Assembly (NCBI GenBank): GCA_031292485.1
Contig: JARLHA010000067.1
Location: 1 to 62,503 of the forward strand
DNA length: 62,503 bases
Reading direction: 5' to 3'
From: Mucilaginibacter sp.
Lineage (GTDB): Bacteria > Bacteroidota > Bacteroidia > Sphingobacteriales > Sphingobacteriaceae
In this document: positions 32,278-40,137 of the stretch, piece after piece
How positions within the stretch are numbered: the stretch's first letter is position 1
Layout: every line of letters begins with the position of its first letter
Translations under genes and position numbers: made by a program
Notes under the pieces: model-generated
Databases searched by the model: none
Told to the model about the DNA's origin: nothing
What the model saw: only the letters and a program-made list of their open reading frames with translations

Positions 32278-34932
32278 GTGGAACAAGTACAAAAAAATAG
32301 AACGATTATCATCATAAGCCTGCTTACCATAGTCACGGGAACTATAGTAATGTCAGGCTGGATATATAATCTTCCTGCACTTGAAACAATCATTCACGGT
32401 TTTGTTGCTATGAGTTTTAATGCCGCGTTATGTTTTGTATTGTTTGGGGTTGCATTGCTGCTCACTCAATGTCAAATCGGGAAATTCAAAACCTTAATAT
32501 TTGCTATTTTATCGTTAATGGGTACGCTGATCGGCCTGGTGACTGTATCACAGGACCTTTTTCATTATAATTCCGGACTTGATCAGCTATTTGTTACAGA
32601 TAAAACCAAAGCATCTTTCGATTTTCCCTACCCTGGCAGAATGGCTTTTAATGCTTCCATCAATTTTATCTTCTTTGGATTAGGCTCGCTGTTTCTTATT
32701 CCTCAAAAACGAATATTTAGCCATTTGGCCCAAAGCTTCTTTCAACTCGTTACCCTGCTATCGGCTATCGCGCTGATTGGGTACTTATATGGTGTTTCAT
32801 TTTTCCGGGTTGTTTTGTACAAAACATCCATGGCAACACATACGGCTATTCTTTTTTTTATCCTATCCATAGCCGCATCACTTTTGAACCCGTCAATCGG
32901 TATAACACAATTATTTACAGGAAAGCGGATAGGTAACCAAATGGCCAGGAGGCTTTTTACCTTAATGATATTGATGATCATCGTTTTTGGTTCGTTAAAG
33001 AACCAAACGCATCGTTTCCAGCTATTTTCGACATTGGATATTGGGGTCTCTGTTCTCGCTGTTGGTTTCCTGCTGGTTAGCCTGCTGCTCATCTGGAACA
33101 CAGCCAACTGGCTGAACAAGATAGACAAGCAGCGTTCTGACGCGGAAGAAGAAGTAAAATGGATGAATCTTGAACTTGAAAAAAGGGTGGAAGAAAGAAC
33201 AGCAGAGTTTCAAAAAAGCGAAGAGAAATACCACTCGTTGATTGAACAGGCCTCTGATGCCATCTATTTGCTTGATTTTAAGGGAAATTTCACTGATGTA
33301 AACGCCAGTATGTGCAAAATGATGGGGTATACCAGCGAAGAATTATTGCAGATGCGTATCGAAATGATCATCGATCCTGAAGAATTAAAAATCGATCCCC
33401 TGCCTCCCAACTTACAGGGCCATTCTCAAACAACCATCCGCGAGAGACGTTTTATCCACAAAAACAGATCTGTATTTACTGTAGAGGTGAATGTGAAAAA
33501 GTTTGCTGATGACCGCATTATGGTTATTGCCCGCGATATTACAGACCGAAAGAAAATGGAAATGGAACTGCGGGATGCAGAGTTAAAATTCCGTACAATC
33601 GCCGACAAATCAATGGTGGGTGTTTACATCGTTCAGCAAGGTAAGTTTGTTTATGTAAATCCTCGTTTCGCCGAAGTTTTTGGTTACGAGCCGAAAGAAA
33701 TGATCGATACATTCCCTGTTGAAACAATTATTCATCATAGCTATCGCAAAATCGCCGGTGAAAACGTTAGGCGCCGGGTGGAAGGTGAAGTTGAGAGCAT
33801 CCATTACGAAGCCCTTGGCGAAAAAAAAGATGGCTCAACGCACTGGGTTGAGTTTTATGGCAGCAGAGCCATAATTGGAAATGAAATTACCATCATAGGT
33901 TCGATGATCGACATCAACGAGCGAAAAAAGGCTGAAGAAGAATTAAAGGCATCTGAACAGAAATATAAGCTGCTTTTCGAAAGTAATCCATCGCCTATGT
34001 GGATGATTGCAAAAGACGACCTGTCAATCATCGCCGTTAACGATGCTGCGGCACGATTGTATGGATATTCAAAAGAAGAGCTTTTGCAAATGAATGTTTC
34101 AGCATTCAGAATGAAGGAAGACCTGGACAAACAGGCCGAACGTTACCGCCAAAATACTGAAGGGTACATTGAGCCGTTTGTGATCAGCCATATCAAAAAA
34201 GATGGAACGATAATAGTTGTTGAGATAATTGCCCACGATATTGTATTTGAAGGCCGGCCTGTAAGGCTTTCATTAACAAATGATATTACCGAAAAACTTA
34301 AGGCCGAAGATTTACTGAAAAAATCAGAAGCCAACCTGCAAACGATCCTTAATACTACCGATACCGCCTATGCTTTATTTGACCTTGAGCTTAAAGTACT
34401 TGCGTTTAATCAAAAAGCCGTTGAATTTACAAAGGAACACTATAACCATTTACCCGCAAAAGGCGACGGTCTGTCAGATTATTTTCCGCCGGAAAGGTTC
34501 CCCCAATTTACAAGTTTTACAAACATTGTTTTGCAGGGTAACAACATAAACTACGAAGTAGATTACCCGCAGGCAAATGGTGCTGTTTTTTGGTACGATG
34601 TGCGCTTATTCCCGATAACTAATGATAGTAAAGAGATTTTGGGAATGTTGATGGCATTATATGATGTTACAGAAAGAAAAAACGCTGAAGAAAAATTAAG
34701 AAATGCCTATGAGCGCATCCAGAATCATATCAACAGCATAAAAGATATGGCCTGGAAACAATCGCACCTGATACGAAGCCCGCTGGCTAATTTAAAAGGG
34801 CTTACAGCTTTGCTGAAAGAAGACCCATTAGAAAGAACGATATTTGACCACATACAGACTGAACTTAACAGAATGGATGCTATCCTTATCGAAATGGCGG
34901 ATGAGGCATCGGATCATGATTTTGATGACTGA
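32278..34932 (+). CDS. Membrane PAS sensor with histidine phosphotransfer-like C-terminus but no ATPase domain
   Basis: This 884-residue protein starts with GTG. About eight membrane helices fill residues 8-275, forming an integral sensor module. A coiled coil (about 280-312) leads into four PAS domains, starting near 'HSLIEQASDAIYLLDFKGN', 'FRTIADKSMVGVYIV', 'YKLLFESNPSPMWMI' and 'LQTILNTTDTAYALF'. Each PAS is followed by a 'DITDRKK' or 'DVTERKN' linker. The C-terminus has an H-box-like 'MAWKQSHLIRSPLANLKGL' and one more helix, then stops. The HATPase domain expected in a histidine kinase is missing, and the bases after the stop hold no continuation in any frame. It may signal through partner kinases or as a dimerisation receptor. 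Neighbours give no clue. Confidence 0.85.
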   Translation: MEQVQKNRTIIIISLLTIVTGTIVMSGWIYNLPALETIIHGFVAMSFNAALCFVLFGVALLLTQCQIGKFKTLIFAILSLMGTLIGLVTVSQDLFHYNSGLDQLFVTDKTKASFDFPYPGRMAFNASINFIFFGLGSLFLIPQKRIFSHLAQSFFQLVTLLSAIALIGYLYGVSFFRVVLYKTSMATHTAILFFILSIAASLLNPSIGITQLFTGKRIGNQMARRLFTLMILMIIVFGSLKNQTHRFQLFSTLDIGVSVLAVGFLLVSLLLIWNTANWLNKIDKQRSDAEEEVKWMNLELEKRVEERTAEFQKSEEKYHSLIEQASDAIYLLDFKGNFTDVNASMCKMMGYTSEELLQMRIEMIIDPEELKIDPLPPNLQGHSQTTIRERRFIHKNRSVFTVEVNVKKFADDRIMVIARDITDRKKMEMELRDAELKFRTIADKSMVGVYIVQQGKFVYVNPRFAEVFGYEPKEMIDTFPVETIIHHSYRKIAGENVRRRVEGEVESIHYEALGEKKDGSTHWVEFYGSRAIIGNEITIIGSMIDINERKKAEEELKASEQKYKLLFESNPSPMWMIAKDDLSIIAVNDAAARLYGYSKEELLQMNVSAFRMKEDLDKQAERYRQNTEGYIEPFVISHIKKDGTIIVVEIIAHDIVFEGRPVRLSLTNDITEKLKAEDLLKKSEANLQTILNTTDTAYALFDLELKVLAFNQKAVEFTKEHYNHLPAKGDGLSDYFPPERFPQFTSFTNIVLQGNNINYEVDYPQANGAVFWYDVRLFPITNDSKEILGMLMALYDVTERKNAEEKLRNAYERIQNHINSIKDMAWKQSHLIRSPLANLKGLTALLKEDPLERTIFDHIQTELNRMDAILIEMADEASDHDFDD

Positions 34933-35035
34933 CTAATTAGTAGTTGAATTAGAAATTACTTGATTGTTGATTGATGACCGGGCCAATTAATATGAGTAAC
35001 CTTGCGCCCCATATGGTCAAAACGCTGTTGAGATT
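34933..35035. repeat. Short AATTAG/TTGATTG repetitive stretch and possible promoter
   Basis: 34935-34978 contains irregular ATTAGTAGTTGAATTAG and TTGATTGTTGATTG units, like the junction repeats elsewhere but without a visible partner arm. TAACCTTG at 34997-35004 is a possible -7 box for the next gene. Confidence 0.35.
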
Positions 35036-35518
35036 ATGAAGAATAACCATAAAAAAGCAACTGCCGCCCTGCGGGAATCGGCAAGTGCCGCGATAAAGAC
35101 AGTAATCCCCCTGCAAATCATCGACCTCCAGCAAGACGGCTTTCATCCCCTGGTTAATATTACGCTATTCGGGAAGCCATTTATACTGGTACTTGATACC
35201 GGTGCATCCAAAACTGCATTTGATGAAACGCTGCTGCTGCAGGCGCATGAACACGCAATTCTTACTACAAGTGATAAGCTTTCCACCGGCCTGGGGACAA
35301 ATACCATGACTTCCTCAACCGCAGTGATTAATGATCTTCATATCGGTGAGTTTTTAGTTGAACCTTTTGAGGTGGCTGTTTTGGATCTGTCCACCATCAA
35401 TATTGCTTACAGCCAATTAGGCCACCCCGAAGTTTTAGGGGTACTTGGCGGGGATATATTGATGAAATATAAAGCAGTGATTGATTATGGGAAACATGAA
35501 TTATGGCTTTCAATGTAA
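35036..35518 (+). CDS. Retropepsin-like aspartic protease
   Basis: The 160-residue protein contains one retropepsin half: 'PFILVLDTGASKTAFDE' holds the catalytic D-T/S-G triplet, and 'VLGGDILMKYKAVIDYG' is the conserved hydrophobic-Gly segment near the C-terminus. A single copy per chain means it would work as a dimer. There is no signal peptide. Family members of this type in bacteria are poorly studied. It is followed by a convergent gene 15 bp away. Confidence 0.82.
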   Translation: MKNNHKKATAALRESASAAIKTVIPLQIIDLQQDGFHPLVNITLFGKPFILVLDTGASKTAFDETLLLQAHEHAILTTSDKLSTGLGTNTMTSSTAVINDLHIGEFLVEPFEVAVLDLSTINIAYSQLGHPEVLGVLGGDILMKYKAVIDYGKHELWLSM

Positions 35519-35533
35519 CATAAACACAATAAA

Positions 35534-36208
35534 CTAACCTGCTTTTTTAAATTCCTGTTTGCATACCTGGATGGTACTTAACCCATAAATAATAAAGAAT
35601 GATAAAAGTACCATACACACTACCGGAGGGTAATTTCGGGGCCTGATGAATTCAATACGCCATTGTTCTCCCACAAAATTAAATACGTTAAGTAACATGC
35701 TGAGCAAAACTAATAAAGCGCCTGCCCGCGTCTTCATATAACTTTTTACAATGGATTGTTTTCCTTCGTCCGTTTTAATTTGGGGAGCATTTCTCGAAGC
35801 AAATATAACAGGTATAAGCGCAGTTAATGCTAACCCAACCCACACGACAATTTTTGTTGGTTTACTGTGCGGCAAATAAAGGCCGATGACAACAAGTAAA
35901 CTCACGCAAAACATGGTTTGGAGATTTAAACGGGCTTTAAAATTTGCCAGTAGCTCCTTTCTTATTTTATGCCGGTAGGTATGCTCATATACTTTAACGA
36001 TTTTGTCAACCCCCAAATAGCCTCCAAATTCACGGTCCGCAACCGTATCAAAAACAAGGTCGATAGTACGATGGTCGCCGGCTGACCTTTCCTTTTCAAT
36101 AGCAGTTATCATATGATCAGCTATTTCATCGTATATCTCCTGAAATTTTATGCCATACCAGTCCATTCGTTTATTGATCCATTCTGATTCTTTTGTGGTA
36201 AGTGTCAT
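35534..36208 (-). CDS. Membrane protein co-encoded with a PadR regulator
   Basis: The 224-residue protein has a cytoplasmic N-terminal ~95 residues ('WYGIKFQEIYDEIADHMITAIEKER') resembling the helical domain of DUF1700/HAAS-type proteins that accompany PadR genes. About four membrane helices follow between 97 and 215. The gene begins one base after the padR stop, so the two are co-transcribed and probably coupled. In such pairs the membrane protein is the regulated effector; its activity is unknown. Confidence 0.72.
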   Translation of the reverse strand: MTLTTKESEWINKRMDWYGIKFQEIYDEIADHMITAIEKERSAGDHRTIDLVFDTVADREFGGYLGVDKIVKVYEHTYRHKIRKELLANFKARLNLQTMFCVSLLVVIGLYLPHSKPTKIVVWVGLALTALIPVIFASRNAPQIKTDEGKQSIVKSYMKTRAGALLVLLSMLLNVFNFVGEQWRIEFIRPRNYPPVVCMVLLSFFIIYGLSTIQVCKQEFKKAG

Positions 36209-36209
36209 T

Positions 36210-36542
36210 TTAAAGAGGTTTAAGGTTCAGCAAAAGCTCTAGTTGATGAATAAATAGTTGTGCTTCACTCAGTTTATCGGCAACTTCTTTACCACCCTGT
36301 TCCGTAAGGCGGTAATATTTACGCACCCGGTTGTCAACAACTTCCGTAAATGTTTCCAGCAAGCCATCCCCCTCAAGTTTATGAAGTGCCGGGTACAAGG
36401 CTCCTTCTGTTATCACCATATCCCCGGAAGTTACTTCTTTCACTTTTTGTGTAATCTCATAACCATACATCTGGCTGTTATCTTCCAGCAGCTTAAGGAT
36501 AATGGTTTGCAAAGTGCCTTTAAGCATTTGATTCGAACTCAT
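36210..36542 (-). CDS. PadR-family transcriptional regulator
   Basis: The start at 36542 (MSSNQMLKGTLQ) is favoured over 36608, whose extra 22 residues are Phe/Ile/Tyr-rich and cover an operator and promoter. The 110-residue protein is a winged helix of the short PadR class: 'MLKGTLQTIILKLL', 'MYGYEITQKVKEV', 'ITEGALYPALHKLEGDGLL' (recognition helix and wing) and 'VRKYYRLTEQG'. A C-terminal helix gives dimerisation. A perfect inverted repeat upstream (36564-36590) is its probable operator. It is co-encoded with the membrane protein that follows by one base. An alternative start at 36527 would leave a short leader after the -7 box. Confidence 0.92.
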   Translation of the reverse strand: MSSNQMLKGTLQTIILKLLEDNSQMYGYEITQKVKEVTSGDMVITEGALYPALHKLEGDGLLETFTEVVDNRVRKYYRLTEQGGKEVADKLSEAQLFIHQLELLLNLKPL

Positions 36543-36545
36543 GAA

Positions 36546-36553
36546 CAAATATA
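36546..36553 (-). promoter_or_regulatory. -7 box of padR
   Basis: On the minus strand this reads TATATTTG, an exact consensus match only three bases from the first candidate start codon (36542). Transcription would begin at or near the ATG, so the message may be leaderless or start at 36527. Confidence 0.55.
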
Positions 36554-36563
36554 TAAACATTTT

Positions 36564-36590
36564 TATATACATAAGAAAACTATGTATATA
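36564..36590. promoter_or_regulatory. Probable PadR operator
   Basis: TATATACATA (36564-36573) and TATGTATATA (36581-36590) form a perfect 10-bp inverted repeat with a 7-bp spacer, overlapping the -33 region of padR. PadR proteins commonly bind ATGTAT-type dyads ahead of their own gene. Confidence 0.7.
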
Positions 36591-36610
36591 AATAAAAAAG
36601 CTTTGCACAT

Positions 36611-36645
36611 AAAAAACCCCGCTTTAAACTAAAGCAGGGTTTTTA
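36611..36645. terminator. Intrinsic terminator after gyrB
   Basis: AAAACCCCGCTTTA and TAAAGCAGGGTTTTT form a 14-bp stem with one mismatch and T-tracts on both strands. On the minus strand it ends the gyrB transcript 18 bp after the stop codon and separates it from the padR promoter. Confidence 0.88.
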
Positions 36646-36662
36646 TGATCTTCAGAATAATA

Positions 36663-38621
36663 CTATGTATCTATCCTTGCATATTTGGCATTCTTCTCAA
36701 TAAACTCGCGGCGCGGTGCAACTTCGTCGCCCATAAGCATAGAGAAAGTGTGATCACATTCGGCTGCATTATCAATGCTGGCGCGTTTCAAAGTACGCGT
36801 GCGGGGGTTCATGGTAGTGTCCCATAACTGCTCAGCGTTCATTTCGCCCAAACCTTTGTAGCGTTGAATGTGTACGCTGTCTTCTTTTCCGGCACCTTTC
36901 AACCGCTGCACTGCGGCATCGCGCTGTTCTTCTGTCCAGCAATACTCAGACTCTTTACCTTTTTTTACCTGGTATAACGGCGGCGAGGCCACATAAACAT
37001 AACCGTATTCAATTAACTCTTTCATATAACGGAAAAAGAAAGTTAATATCAGGGTGGTAATGTGCGATCCGTCCACATCCGCATCCGTCATGATCACAAT
37101 TTTATGATAACGCAGTTTGCTGATGTTTAAGGCTTTGTCATCCTTGGGTGTGCCAATGCTTACGCCAAGGCCGGTAAACATGTTTTTTATTTCCTCGTTT
37201 TCGTAGATCTTGTGCTCCATGGCTTTCTCCACGTTCAGAATTTTACCCCTTAAAGGTAAAATTGCCTGGAACTCGCGGTCGCGGCCCTGCTTGGCAGTAC
37301 CACCCGCCGAGTCACCTTCCACAAGATACAACTCGCAAAGTGCCGGGTCTGAATTTGCGCAATCCGAAAGCTTACCGGGCAATCCAGATCCGCTCATTAC
37401 GTTTTTACGCTGTACCATTTCGCGGGCCTTCCTTGCGGCTGCACGGGCAGTAGCAGCAAGGATCACCTTATTTACGATCATACGCGCCTCGCGCGGGTTT
37501 TCTTCCAGGTAATTGCCGAGTATTTCGCCCACTGCCATATCCACAGCACCCATTACCTCGTTATTGCCCAGTTTGGTTTTGGTTTGGCCCTCAAACTGCG
37601 GCTCGGCCACTTTTACTGAAATTACAGCAGTAAGTCCTTCGCGGAAGTCATCACCTGTAATTTCAATTTTCATATTTTTAAGCAAACCCGACTTGTCGGC
37701 ATAGGCCTTCAAAGTGCGTGTCAACCCTCTGCGGAAACCGGCCACGTGCGTACCACCTTCAATGGTATTGATATTGTTTACATACGAATGCACGTTTTCC
37801 GTATAAGTATCATTGTATTGCAAGGCCAGTTCAACCGGGATACCCTGTTTGTTACCATCAATATAAATAGGTTCAGGAATCAGGCTTGCCCTGGTACCGT
37901 CAAGATATTTAACAAATTCACGCAAACCGCCTTCTGAATAAAATTCCTCGGTAGTATGGGTACCATCTTCATTGGTTTCCCGTTCATCGGTCAAGTTAAG
38001 GCGGATACCTTTATTTAAAAACGCAAGTTCGCGCAAACGGGCAGCGAGGGTTTCATATTTATATTCGGTGGTTAATGAAAATATTTCCGCATCCGGTTTA
38101 AAAATGATGGTAGTGCCTCTTTTATCGGTGTCGCCGATCACCTTTACATCATATAAAGGCTTTCCCTTTTCATATTCCTGGGTCCATATTTTACCATCCC
38201 TGTAAACAAGGGCCGTTAAATGGATGGAAAGCGCATTAACGCAACTAACACCAACACCATGCAACCCGCCGGAAACCTTATAAGTATCTTTATCGAATTT
38301 GCCGCCGGCGTGGAGAACGGTCATTACAACCTCAAGCGCCGATCGTTTTTCTTTAGTATGAATAGCTGTTGGAATACCACGGCCGTTATCAGAAACCAAA
38401 ATTGAATTGTCTTTCTGAATGATAACTTTTATGGTGTCGCAATGACCGGCAAGCGCCTCGTCAATTGAATTGTCTACTACTTCGTATACCAGATGGTGGA
38501 GCCCTTTTGAACCTGTATCACCGATGTACATGGAAGGGCGTTTTCGCACCGCCTCTAAACCCTCTAAAACTTGTATATTATCTGCTGAGTAATTTGATTT
38601 GTCCTGATTTTCTTCGCTCAT
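36663..38621 (-). CDS. gyrB: DNA gyrase subunit B
   Basis: The 652-residue protein has the full length of Bacteroidota GyrB. The GHKL ATPase part shows 'YEVVDNSIDEALAGHC', 'VSDNGRGIPTAIH' and 'VSGGLHGVGVSCVNAL'. The transducer is followed by the TOPRIM domain 'LYLVEGDSAGGTAKQGRD', 'LPLRGKILNVEKA' and 'IVIMTDADVDGSHI' (the Mg-binding DxD). It ends 'FIEKNAKYARIDT'. With GyrA it introduces negative supercoils. A -7 box TACTTTTG lies 23-30 bp upstream of the start. gyrA is not in the window. Confidence 0.98.
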   Translation of the reverse strand: MSEENQDKSNYSADNIQVLEGLEAVRKRPSMYIGDTGSKGLHHLVYEVVDNSIDEALAGHCDTIKVIIQKDNSILVSDNGRGIPTAIHTKEKRSALEVVMTVLHAGGKFDKDTYKVSGGLHGVGVSCVNALSIHLTALVYRDGKIWTQEYEKGKPLYDVKVIGDTDKRGTTIIFKPDAEIFSLTTEYKYETLAARLRELAFLNKGIRLNLTDERETNEDGTHTTEEFYSEGGLREFVKYLDGTRASLIPEPIYIDGNKQGIPVELALQYNDTYTENVHSYVNNINTIEGGTHVAGFRRGLTRTLKAYADKSGLLKNMKIEITGDDFREGLTAVISVKVAEPQFEGQTKTKLGNNEVMGAVDMAVGEILGNYLEENPREARMIVNKVILAATARAAARKAREMVQRKNVMSGSGLPGKLSDCANSDPALCELYLVEGDSAGGTAKQGRDREFQAILPLRGKILNVEKAMEHKIYENEEIKNMFTGLGVSIGTPKDDKALNISKLRYHKIVIMTDADVDGSHITTLILTFFFRYMKELIEYGYVYVASPPLYQVKKGKESEYCWTEEQRDAAVQRLKGAGKEDSVHIQRYKGLGEMNAEQLWDTTMNPRTRTLKRASIDNAAECDHTFSMLMGDEVAPRREFIEKNAKYARIDT

Positions 38622-38643
38622 ATTTGGTTAAAAAAACAACTAA

Positions 38644-38651
38644 CAAAAGTA
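38644..38651 (-). promoter_or_regulatory. -7 box of gyrB
   Basis: On the minus strand this reads TACTTTTG, an exact TAnnTTTG match about 22 bp upstream of the gyrB ATG. Confidence 0.6.
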
Positions 38652-38700
38652 CGATTTTTACCCCGTATTACAGCATTTGTTGATAAAAAGGATACGTAAT

Positions 38701-38760
38701 TAACATGTACGGGAAGATGTGCGGGGAGATGTGCAAATGTGCGGATGTGCAAATATGGGT
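38701..38760. repeat. Short-unit repeat GATGTGCGGG / GATGTGCAAA
   Basis: Three to four imperfect copies of a GATGTGC(GGG/AAA) unit lie in the divergent gap between gyrB and the OmpH-like gene. No partner arm is obvious. The open frame across it shows no protein-like features. Confidence 0.55.
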
Positions 38761-38880
38761 GGCAAACCTGCATTTCGATCCAAAAAATCCGGAACCTAAG
38801 CCAAAAATCCGAAAGAGACTAATATCTCAATATCAAAAAAAACGGCAAATCAATAAATTAGGATACTTCCATCGAAACCT

Positions 38881-38888
38881 TATCTTTG
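38881..38888 (+). promoter_or_regulatory. -7 box of the OmpH-like gene
   Basis: TATCTTTG is an exact consensus match. A transcript beginning near 38894 excludes the in-frame start at 38886 and supports ATG 38967. Confidence 0.6.
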
Positions 38889-38966
38889 TCAAAATTTTTT
38901 TTAGTCAAAACAGTAAAACAAATAAAACCTGCCGGGGATGGCAGCAGCATAAACCAATTAAATTCA

Positions 38967-39554
38967 ATGAAAACTCAAGCTTCTTTTTTAACTAAAATTG
39001 CAACAGGCTTATTGCTTGCAAGCACAATTATCGCCTGCAATAAACCCAAAACTGACGACAAACTGGCCGCCGCCGCACCCGATAATAAAGAAACCATCGT
39101 TTTTATAAACCAGGACACTTTATTAAGCAAGTATAATTACGCCAAGGATGTAACTAAAACGATGCAGGATAAAGGCAAAGCCGCTCAAAGTGACCTGGCA
39201 TCACGAGGACAGGCTTTTCAGCGCGAAGTTGCTGATTACCAGAAAAGCGCATCAACCATGCCTGCTGACCAAAGGCAAACAACCGAACAAAACCTGCAAC
39301 GCAAACAACAGGATCTGCAAGCTTACCAGCAAAATGCAACAGCCCAGTTTCAAAATGAACAGGCCAGCGAAGGTAACAAGGTATATGATAAAATTGCTGA
39401 GTTTATTAAAGGTTATGCCAAAGAGAAAGGCTATAAATTGGTATTAACTTATTCAAAAGCTAACCCAACTGTTATATATGGCGATTCCGGATTAGATGTT
39501 ACTGCAGATGTAATCAAAAGGCTGAACGATGCCTATACCAAAGAAAAGAAATAA
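38967..39554 (+). CDS. OmpH/Skp-like periplasmic chaperone, lipoprotein form
   Basis: From ATG 38967 the protein has 195 residues. The signal 'ASFLTKIATGLLLASTIIACNK' carries a lipobox-like 'IIAC' (shown in outline), so it is probably lipid-anchored, unlike classical soluble Skp. After 'IVFINQDTLLSKYNYAKDV' comes a long helical hairpin rich in Gln/Lys/Ala (about 65-155), then 'IAEFIKGYAKEKGYKLVL' and 'VIYGDSGLDVTADVIKRLN', the typical OmpH C-terminal pattern. It should hold unfolded outer-membrane proteins. A strong terminator follows 50 bp downstream. Confidence 0.9.
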   Translation: MKTQASFLTKIATGLLLASTIIACNKPKTDDKLAAAAPDNKETIVFINQDTLLSKYNYAKDVTKTMQDKGKAAQSDLASRGQAFQREVADYQKSASTMPADQRQTTEQNLQRKQQDLQAYQQNATAQFQNEQASEGNKVYDKIAEFIKGYAKEKGYKLVLTYSKANPTVIYGDSGLDVTADVIKRLNDAYTKEKK

Positions 39555-39603
39555 CAACTGGCCCACACGTAAAACAACTTGTTTACAATAATATTTGTCG
39601 ATT

Positions 39604-39634
39604 AAAAACCCCAACTTTGAGTTGGGGTTTTTTT
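39604..39634 (+). terminator. Intrinsic terminator after the OmpH-like gene
   Basis: CCCCAAC/GTTGGGG with a TTTGA-type loop is followed by T7. It lies directly ahead of the deaminase ATG, so an in-frame GTG at 39617 inside the stem is not a believable start. Confidence 0.9.
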
Positions 39635-39640
39635 GTGCAT

Positions 39641-40123
39641 ATGAAAAAAGAAAGAAATGAAAAATTTATGAGGATGGCCATAGCGCTGTCTGAACAGAAC
39701 GTTAAACAAAACATGGGCGGCCCTTTTGGTGCCGTTATTGTTAAAGATAGGAAACTAATAGCGGCAAGTGCTAACAGGGTGATTTCTGAAAACGACCCTA
39801 CTGCCCATGCAGAAGTATCAGCTATTAGACTGGCCTGTAAAGAATTGAACACGTATGACCTCAGCGGATGCGAAATTTATACCAGTTGTGAACCATGCCC
39901 CATGTGCCTGGGGGCAATTTATTGGGCACGCATTGAAAAAATATATTATGCCAATACCAAAACGGATGCAGCACAAATAGGCTTTGATGACCACATGATA
40001 TACAGGGAGCTTGAGTGTGATTTGGCCGGCAGGAAACTCCCGTTTGAACAGGTGCTGCGCGATGAAGCTTTTGCCATATTTAAACTATGGGAAACATCCG
40101 CTTTAAAAAACAGTACGAAATAG
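39641..40123 (+). CDS. Guanine-deaminase-like nucleoside/nucleobase deaminase
   Basis: From ATG 39641 the protein has 160 residues. The zinc site is 'DPTAHAEVSAIR' (His ligand and catalytic Glu) with 'TSCEPCPMCLGAIYWAR' (PCxxC, two Cys ligands). The full 'CEIYTSCEPCPMCLGAIYWA' block and the C-terminal 'AQIGFDDHMIYREL' resemble the Bacillus-type guanine deaminase more than TadA. The probable reaction is guanine to xanthine, though a cytidine- or adenosine-type activity cannot be excluded. The start directly follows a terminator, so its promoter is unclear. It converges with the next gene, whose stop is 14 bp away. Confidence 0.85.
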   Translation: MKKERNEKFMRMAIALSEQNVKQNMGGPFGAVIVKDRKLIAASANRVISENDPTAHAEVSAIRLACKELNTYDLSGCEIYTSCEPCPMCLGAIYWARIEKIYYANTKTDAAQIGFDDHMIYRELECDLAGRKLPFEQVLRDEAFAIFKLWETSALKNSTK

Positions 40124-40137
40124 GTTAAATCGACCTG

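Noticed and set aside
34933..35035. Frameshifted HATPase domain after the PAS sensor
   Set aside because: All frames were read to the next gene; only ~100 bp are available and no N-box or G-box motif is present.
38705..38995. Open frame of 96 codons between gyrB and the OmpH-like gene
   Set aside because: It runs through short-unit repeats and a promoter, has odd composition (Lys/Asn/Cys clusters) and overlaps the real start region of the OmpH-like gene.
39617..39640. Earlier GTG start for the deaminase
   Set aside because: It lies inside the stem of a strong intrinsic terminator and adds residues not typical of the family.
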